From NCBI GenBank assembly GCA_003339415.1, contig PDHQ01000044.1, positions 146,068-210,067 of the forward strand: a stretch of 64,000 nt of DNA, read 5' to 3'. A program made the translations under genes and the position numbers. Numbering within the stretch: the stretch's first letter is position 1; every line of letters begins with the position of its first letter. Of this stretch, positions 56,661 to 64,000 are shown piece after piece. The notes beneath the pieces are model-generated. The model saw nothing but the letters and a program-made list of their open reading frames with translations, ran no database searches and had not been told where the DNA came from. This DNA is from Ophiocordyceps camponoti-saundersi (nom. inval.). Taxonomy: Eukaryota > Ascomycota > Sordariomycetes > Hypocreales > Ophiocordycipitaceae.

Positions 56661-57699
56661 ATAGCTAGTAGAGAATTTATATTAAAAAGCGTACTCTTAG
56701 GCGCGAAAAAACCCCCCCCCCCCTTTATAATATTTAGTAGCGCTACTTCTTCGTAAATAATAACTTCTTAGCTAGGTAATAGCGGCGGCGCGATAGCGTT
56801 AAGGTTATTAGTTTAGTAGCGGCGGTAATAAGTGCGGCGGCGGCGATAATAGCGGCGTTACGCTTTAAAATAATAACCTTTTCCTCTAATATTAAAATAT
56901 TAGCTAACCCCTTAGAGCCCGAAAGCTTATAAGGGGGGGTAATATCGAGGATAGCGTTAATATACTCCTTAGAGAAAGAAATTAGCTTTCCGCGTTCGGC
57001 ACTATAAGATTAGGGAAACTAACTATATAATAAGGGGAGTATCGCTATATATAAGCTTAAGCTTAGCTAATATCGTTAAGGCCTAAATAATAATAATTAA
57101 CGCCCGAAGAATATTATCCGCCCTTATTATTATTTTAAGCGGCTATTTAGTCTTAGTAATAATATATTACGCTATATAAGCTAAAACTAAAAGCTAAGGG
57201 GTAAGCGTATAAGTTTAGTATAAAAGCATATATTCTATATAAGATATATAAGGTTTTTATTTCCCTATACGCTTTAGTATTATAGCTTAATTATAATACT
57301 TATAACTTTATTCTATATAACTATAAGGGTTCGGCCTCCGGGCTATCTACGAGGAGGTGACTCTATTATTTAGAACGATTATAAAAAGCTATAGAAAAGG
57401 GGTCGTGACGCCTAATAAGGGTAAGCAGTCCGCGCGCGCACCGCGCGCAAATATAACTAATTACCTTACGTAACTTAGCTATTCGGGCATAGCCTGAATC
57501 CCTTATATACCCCGCCGCCCTAGGAAAATAGTAGCTCTATCTCCGGCGGGGGCATAAGTTAAAATAAAATAAAAATTCCTCTACGCGTTCCTCTTCCTTT
57601 CTTTTCTTTTTCTATATATTACCTATTCTAAAAGTATTAATATTATCGTCTTTACGCTATCGCTACGCTACCTCCTCGCGTTATTTTTTTTTTTTCTAT

Positions 57700-58740
57700 T
57701 AGTATAATACTTTTTTTATTATTTTGCTAGTATATCGGCCGCGCCGTTAACGCTAACTTACGCTATAGGGGAGTACGTCGTATAAGGAAATAGCGACGAC
57801 GAAGACGCCGCGCTGCTAACGGAGGTATTATATATATATACGCCTTATCTAAATAACCTTATAAATAAAAGGGCGGCCGAATACGTTCGCGGCCGAGCGG
57901 CGGCCTGCTAGGCGTATCGTGCCTAGCGTAGGAGGTGCTTCTAGGAAAAGCACCTCTTCGCTAGGGACGCACGCCTTCGGCGGGCCGCCCGTAATCTATA
58001 GAATATAGCTACTAATAACGAAGCTATTTAGACGGCCGCCCGCGCTTATAAGGGTATTATTTCTAGCCGTTATGCCGTTTTAACGCCCGCCTTCTAAGCC
58101 TACGCTAACCGCCTTAAGATATAGCTTAATATTATATAACTCGCCCCTCGCGCTATAACCGATATCTTCCTATTCCTATCGCTTAAGCTATCTAGCACTA
58201 ATTCTCTCGTTCCCGCTAGCGGTAATATTATCCTTACGCCTATATTATCGATATACTACCGCGGTATAAGCGGCGCTATAGCTTAGTATTAGTAATACTA
58301 AGCCTAATAGTAGGGGTAAGTTATTACCGGCCTTAACGCGTTCGCCGCTTACTATAAAAAGTCCCTATAGCGGTAAGAGCAGATATAGTAAGATATTCTC
58401 GCCTTATAGTAGGAGGAAGCGGCCGCCCGGGCCGAGGATCGATAGTAGTAACTTAAGGCTAATCGTAATATTTATACGGCCCTTACTAACCTCGCCGCCT
58501 TATCGTCGCCGCCCCGCGCTCCTTATCGCGCCCTAGCTAAGCTAAACTAGCTGCTATAATCGCTATTACCCGCGGCTAAAAGTTATAGTCGCTCGCGTAG
58601 CGCGTTAATTTCCGGGCCTAGTATATTTCCGCGTAGCTATAATAGTTTAAGCTAGGCGTAGTCGGCCGACGATATCGAGGAAGAAGAAAAGTAATAGAAT
58701 ACGCTAAACGCGCCGTAGTAGTAAGAGGAAGGATAGGGAC
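57700..58740 (+). pseudogene. CG-rich coding remnant of unknown family inside the RIP block
   Basis: Unlike its surroundings this stretch keeps many C and G bases, mostly as CpG and GpC, yet still lacks CpA and TpG. In one plus-strand frame it retains protein-like text broken by stops at probable Gln or Trp codons: segments such as NIATNNEAI, AYKGIISSRYAVLTPAF, YRGISGAIA, AEDR..QLKANRNIYTALTNL and SYSRSRSALISGPS, ending in a Ser/Glu-rich tail. I do not recognise the family. It could be the end of another transposon or a captured host gene. Confidence 0.4.
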
Positions 58741-58799
58741 GGGAGGGGGGCGGGGCGTAACGGGCTAGAAGGAATTTACTAAAAGGGAGGGGGGATTTG

Positions 58800-59560
58800 C
58801 TTAATTATTTACTTAACTAAGTTTAAATATGTAAGAGTAAATATAAAAATACAGCTATAATAAGCTTATATAATTATTTATAAATACTTTAAGCAAGTTT
58901 TATAAGGCAATATTTATATTATATTAAAGCCCTTTTAAAACGCTATATAATGCATATTTTCTTATCTTAATCGGATAAGAAATAAGCCTATAATATAGCC
59001 TAAGACATATAGTATAAAAGAGGAATAAGCCGTACACACCAGGGCCCACTACAGCGCACGCACATGCCCTACAACGCCTATCGCACAGGCCCTATAGCGC
59101 CTGTCACATAGCGCTTATAGGGTCTCACGTATAGCGCTTATAGGGCCTAAGCGTACGCGGCCCAAGCGCGCGCATAAGCCTCGATCGTGTGCATCATACA
59201 CAAGTCTCACCGCAAATCCTCGATCTTCTAAGTTAAATAACAAAAGAAGGAAAATACCTACAAATAAGGGGAAAGGAAGGTCTTATAGCTACGTCAGAGT
59301 ACTATATCCGAGGACTTGGAAGTATCTTGGAAAGTACCTTCGTTACTAAGAAATTGTCTATAAAAGAAGGAGGGTTTTCCCACCTACTTGTATAGTATTA
59401 TTATCTTATACTTATAATTCAATCACCTCTCCTGCCTCTAATTTTTCATCTTTTTCCTCTATTTAACTATCACGTGATACCTCTCTTCTCACTCTATCAC
59501 GTGATATTTTTTCCTAATCCGTCACTATTTATTTCCACTGTGTATAACCTTTTGAGGTTA
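58800..59560 (+). repeat. probable 5' LTR region of the right-hand Copia element
   Basis: Non-coding sequence upstream of the Copia gag, in which CpA and TpG reappear. It contains two TAGCGCTTATAGGG repeats (59109-59122, 59132-59145) and two 12-bp palindromes TATCACGTGATA (59468-59479, 59495-59506). It ends just before a primer-binding-like sequence at about 59556. The exact LTR start is not resolved and the 3' LTR lies outside the window. Confidence 0.5.
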
Positions 59561-59575
59561 TGAGCCCGGGTTCAG
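59556..59575 (+). other. putative primer-binding site for half-tRNA initiator Met
   Basis: GGTTATGAGCCCGGG is the reverse complement of CCCGGGCTCATAACC, which resembles the anticodon stem-loop (CAU) of initiator tRNA-Met. Copia elements prime from an internally cleaved initiator Met tRNA, so this position right after the LTR fits a Copia primer-binding site. Confidence 0.5.
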
Positions 59576-59731
59576 CTTACTGACTCGGGATACCTTTATA
59601 TTTCAATCCTCTTTTTCACCCCTTTCCTCTCACATTTTCACACCTCAAATTACCTTTTTCAAATCCTCTTCTTCGGCGCTTTTCAGCTATCAGACCCACT
59701 TTTCCTTAAAAAATTCCCTTATCGACCAAAC

Positions 59732-62700
59732 ATGGGCAACGCTGAAAAATACCTTTTTGCAAAGCTTTCAGGCTCAGCTAATTATACGCACTAGGCTTTG
59801 AGAATGGACTCCCTTTTAATTAGGGAAAAGCTTCAGGGGGCTCTGGGCACTATAGCCTATAATAAAACAGAGGAGGCTTTAGCCCTTATAAGGCTTTAGC
59901 TTAAAGATAGGCCCCTTACCTAGATAATGCACCTACGCTCTATAATAGAGGCCTAGGATAAGCTTAAGGACCTTTATAACCCCGTTTCCTTTATAAGTAA
60001 TTTCCTTTTAACTAAGGAATTACTAGAAATAGGCAAGGCAACGCCCTATAACATAGAGGACTACCTGAATCGCACTAAAGCTATCTAGGAAGAGCTTAAA
60101 GCAAGGGATATTATAATCCCTAAAATAGTCCTTATAACGTAGGTTTTAAATAACCTTTCAGAGCCTTTTCAGGGCTTTATAACGCATATAACTTAAGACC
60201 TACGAAATAACGAAGGGTCTTATAATCTAGGTAAGTTATTTGCTAATATACTAGACGAAGCTAAACGCTATAAGTCTAATAACCCGGAGGAAGAGGCTCA
60301 AGCCTTTTTAGCTACGAAGAAACCTTGGAAAAAATAGAAAAAGGCTTTTAAATATGCCTACTATAAACTCCCCGGGCACTTCGATAAGGACTGCTATTTC
60401 CTTCACCCGGAAAAGGCTCCTAAAGGCTTTAAGCCTAAGGAAAATAGGGTAACAAAGAAGCCCTTAAAGAAGCCTCTACGGAAAAGCCACGGTACCTTCG
60501 GCTCTTCAGATATAAAGCCTATAGAAGCCGATAAACCGAAGAAAATCTTTATAATAATAGATATAGATACGGCACCTATGGAAATAGATATTCCTTCGGC
60601 CCCTACGCCCGGAAGGGCAGTAGAAATAGACTCTAATACTGAGGAAGAAGATAAATTAGAGGCTAAGGTATACTATAATATAACAAATAACGCTATAAAT
60701 AACTCTAATAATTTTATAGGAGCTTTAAAGACTTCTTATAACGCTATATAGTAAATACTGCTAAAAACATAGTCTTTACATATAGATAGCTCTTTAGATA
60801 GTAAAAAATATACGTATTTTATACACGATATAGGTGCAATAAAGTATATTATTGCAGATAAAGCTTTATTATCTAATTATAAAGATATAAATACTAGAGT
60901 TAACTAGGGTAAAGTATCTTATATTAAGGTTTATAGGTCCGGGGACTTAATATTTAAATTCCCTAGCTTAGATAAAAAGTCTATATTAAAAGACTGCCTT
61001 TTTATACCCGAATTAGGCGTTAATATTATAAGCTAGTCCTGCTTAAAGAAAACAATTACTATTATAAATAATAATATACTCTCTTTATATAACCTTAAAA
61101 ATAAGCTTATAGTAATAGCTATAATAAAGGGAGGCCTCTATTATTTACCTCTATCTATATAAAAAGGAAAGAGGGTTAAATTTACAGGACTTAAAAATGC
61201 AATAAATAACATAATATAATTAAAGAATAAAAAGGAAAAAATAGATATATACCTCTAGCACCTTCGATTAGGGTATCTATCTTTACGTTCTTTAATTAAA
61301 ATAATAAAAAGATATAATAATAAAGCTATTATTAGCAAAGAAGATAAAAATAAAGTAATAAACTATAAAATCTATATAAAAGTAAAAGCTACGAATAAAG
61401 TAAATAAGCAAGCTTTTAAAAAGGACTATAAATACCTAGATAAAATAGTTATAGATATCTGGGGCCCGATAAGCACTCCTATATATAATAAATATAGGTA
61501 CTTTATTACCTTTATAGATATATATAGTAGGGAACTTTATATATCTCTTTTAAAAGAGAAATTAGAAGCGTTTAATAAATTTCTAGAAATAAAAGCTTTA
61601 CTAGAAAATAATAATAATAAGACTACTATAAAAGAGGTCTTTTCAGATAACGCTAAAGAATTTATATACCCTATAAGAGACTACTATATTAAAAACGGTA
61701 TAAAATATAATATAAGTCCTAAAAATACCCTAGAACCTAACGGTAGAATAGAACGAATAAATCGTACTATTTTAAATAAAGCACGGGCTATATTATATAC
61801 GGCTAACCTACCTAAATACCTTTAGGGGGAAGCTATTTTAGCTGCTATATATATATATAATAGGTCTTATCACACTTCTTTAGGCTATAGCCCTTTAGAA
61901 AAGAAATATAATAAACCCTTACTACTTTCAGAAATAGATAATATAAAAGTCTTCGGTAGTATAATATACTATAAAAATAAATAGCCTATAGATAAGCTAG
62001 AAATAAGAGCGTTTAAAGGTATTATAATAGGTTATTCTAAAAACGCTTATAAAATCTAGGACTTTTCAAGAAGAAAGGTTATTATTTCACGAGATATAAC
62101 TATTTTAGAAAATAACTTTATAAATAATAATAATAACTATAAAGACCTTAATTTTAATACTATACCTTCCTTTAATAAAATACCTAAATAAAGGGAAGAA
62201 ATAAATAATAAAGAAGATAAAGAATAAGACTCTTTAAATAATAATAATAATAATAATAATAATAGTAAGGATCTTAAGACTCGAGTCGAAATATAGCTAC
62301 CTAGAAAGCCGGCAGAGTTTTATAACGAATATAAAGAATACCCCGAAATAAATACTATAATAAATACAAACTTAGAACTAATATTATATATTCTAGAAAA
62401 TATAGATCCTTTAGAGCCTAAAAATTATAAATAAGCTATAAAAAGCTTAGAAGCTAAAGAATAGAATAAATCGATACTTCTAGAATTAGAAGAATTAATA
62501 AGATAAAAAACCTAGGAAATAACAGACCTTCCGAAGGATAGGGAGGCTTTAGGAAGCCGCTAGGTCTATAAAATAAAGAAGGATAATAATAATAATATAT
62601 TAAAATATAAATCTAGATTCGTTATTTAAAGTTTTAACTAGATATAAGGATTAGATTATATAGATACCTTTTCTATAACTGCAAGGCCTAAATCTATAAG

Positions 62701-64000
62701 AATTCTTTTAAATATAGTAGTTAAAAATAGCTAGCCTATTAAATAATACGATATAAAAAATGCCTTTATTTACGCAGATATAGATATAGATATCTACGTA
62801 AAATTTCCAGAAGGCTTTAAAGGTTATATAATAAAATAATATTATAATAAATAATATCCTTTATATAAAGATAATAAAGACCTTATAATAAAATTAAAGA
62901 AAGTATTATACGGCTTAAAATAAAGTCCTAAGCTCTAGTATAACTACCTATCTAATACTCTCGAAAAAGTAGGCTTTAAAGCCTTATCTATAGACGAAGG
63001 GGTTTTTATATATATAAATAAAAATATAGCTATAGCTATCTACGTAGACGACTTCCTAGTTATAGGGGCTACGGAAAAAATAATAAATAATCTATTTAGC
63101 TAAATAGGAAAAAACCTAGCCTTATAAGACTTAGGAAATTTAGAAGACTTTCTAGGTATAAATATAAATATAAACAGAGCAAATAAAATACTATATATCT
63201 CTTAGGAAAAATATATAAGGAATAAAATAAAAGAGTATAATAAAGAGTCTTTAGGGACGTCTAAAATACCTTCTAAACCTAGTATTAAGCTTAAAAAGGC
63301 TACTATAGAACCTGGAAAAGATATTATTTTACAATATCAGAAGGAAATAGGCTCCCTTTTATATCCTACTATAAAAACAAGACCTAATATATTATATACT
63401 GTGATTTCTTATGCTAGATTTGCTTCTAAGCCGGATATTACATATATATCTACTTTAAATATAATCTAGAAATACTTAAATAAATATCCCGATTTAAAAC
63501 TAACTTATAATTATAATATCCCTTTTAATAATAATTTTATAAGAGGTTTAATAGATACTAGCTAGGCTTCTGATTTAATAGACCGTAAATCTATATCCGG
63601 TTACTATTTTTATATATATAATAATTTAATAAGCTAGGGCTATGAGAAATAAAAATCTACAGCTTTATCTACCTGCGAAGCAGAGTTTATAGGCCTTAAA
63701 GAAGCTACTAAAGAAGCTTTATATATACAAAGGTTATTTTTAACTATAAATTAGCTATTAAATATAGATATAATTAATACTATACCTCCTATACTTACAG
63801 ATAATTAGGCAGCTATTAAATTAGCAGAAAATCCTAAATTTTATAAAAGAACTAAGCATATAGATTTAGCTTACTTCTTTATAAGGGATAATATAAGAAA
63901 TAATAAAATATAGATATATTATATAAGGTCAGAAGATAATATAGCAGATATATTTACTAAGGAACTACCTACTAGTAAATTTAATAAATTCCGCCGCCTT
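59732..64000 (+). pseudogene. Ty1/Copia retrotransposon, inactivated, runs off the window
   Basis: The reading order is Copia-type. Gag starts at ATG 59732 (GNAEKYLFAKLSGSANYT, with the following Trp now TAG); a zinc-knuckle remnant is at 60.35 kb (AYYKLPGHFDKDCY, first Cys lost). A protease-like FIHDIGAIKYI lies at 60.82 kb. Integrase (KIVIDIWGPISTPIY, ITFIDIYSRELYI) is at 61.4-61.8 kb. Reverse transcriptase is at 62.5-63.1 kb, with AIYVDDFLVIGA intact at about 63.03 kb. RNase H with TKHIDLAYFFIRDNI and a terminal SEDNIADIFTKELP is at 63.8-63.97 kb. Many Trp and Gln codons are TAG or TAA. It is less mutated than the block to its left and so is probably a later arrival. Confidence 0.82.

Larger units (their letters stand above)
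48421..58800. repeat. RIP-mutated AT-rich repeat block
   Basis: Composition changes abruptly at about 48.42 kb. CpA and TpG dinucleotides almost vanish (one in several hundred bases by eye) while TpA is everywhere and CpG survives. That is the pattern of C-to-T change at CpA on both strands, i.e. repeat-induced point mutation. The block contains remnants of at least two retrotransposons and a CG-rich patch, listed separately. No live gene is present. Confidence 0.9.

Noticed and set aside
59732..64000. TAG/TAA stops as a sign of an altered genetic code
   Set aside because: They fall at Trp (TGG to TAG) and Gln (CAA to TAA) codons in CpA context, as RIP predicts, and nearby host genes use the standard code.
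1..64000. CRISPR arrays, riboswitches, bacterial operons
   Set aside because: The window is fungal nuclear DNA; no regularly spaced repeat array was seen.

Overview
The window comes from a filamentous ascomycete (Pezizomycotina). Genes have short introns of about 37-100 nt with GT..AG borders. The proteins (Ppo oxygenase, Pex20, Sec13, WHI2-like, BCS1-like) are ascomycete types, and the last 15.6 kb carries the C-to-T scars of repeat-induced point mutation (RIP). The recurrent intergenic word TACTCCGTA and the overall gene set suggest a sordariomycete, possibly Hypocreales; this is an impression, not a measurement.

Region 1 (1-16.9 kb) looks like a specialised-metabolite locus. It holds the 3' end of an MFS exporter, an aldehyde dehydrogenase with eight exons (one of 15 nt), a membrane P450, a SABATH-type carboxyl methyltransferase, a CYP505/CYP540-like P450, a class I terpene cyclase with a complete DDxxE / NSE / RY signature, and a third P450 on the minus strand. 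Read as a pathway: the cyclase makes a terpene, P450s plus ALDH carry a carbon to the carboxylic acid, SABATH caps it as a methyl ester, and MFS exports it. A patatin-type triacylglycerol lipase sits in the middle and no pathway-specific transcription factor is visible.

Region 2 (9.9-28.8 kb) is rich in neutral-lipid and oxylipin genes: the patatin lipase, DGAT2, PDAT (both routes to triacylglycerol) and a 1083-residue Ppo fatty-acid oxygenase whose C-terminal P450 domain has lost its haem-ligand cysteine. A small polytopic membrane protein of unknown function lies between.

Region 3 (30.4-47.5 kb) is mostly conserved chromosome: a secreted GMC oxidoreductase, a WHI2-like stress regulator behind a cluster of CACGTGAT boxes, a GPI-anchored PQQ-sugar-dehydrogenase-like protein, SEC13, PEX20, a single-pass membrane protein of unknown function and a BCS1-like AAA ATPase. 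A 335-bp foldback element with arms of about 95 bp lies at 44.25 kb.

Region 4 (48.42-64 kb) is AT-rich RIP-ed retrotransposon DNA: an antisense Ty1/Copia remnant, a sense Ty3/Gypsy chromovirus with a C-terminal chromodomain, a CG-rich remnant of unknown origin, and a younger, less damaged Ty1/Copia element that runs off the right edge. CpA/TpG dinucleotides are almost erased from 48.45 to 58.8 kb. All reading frames here are dead.
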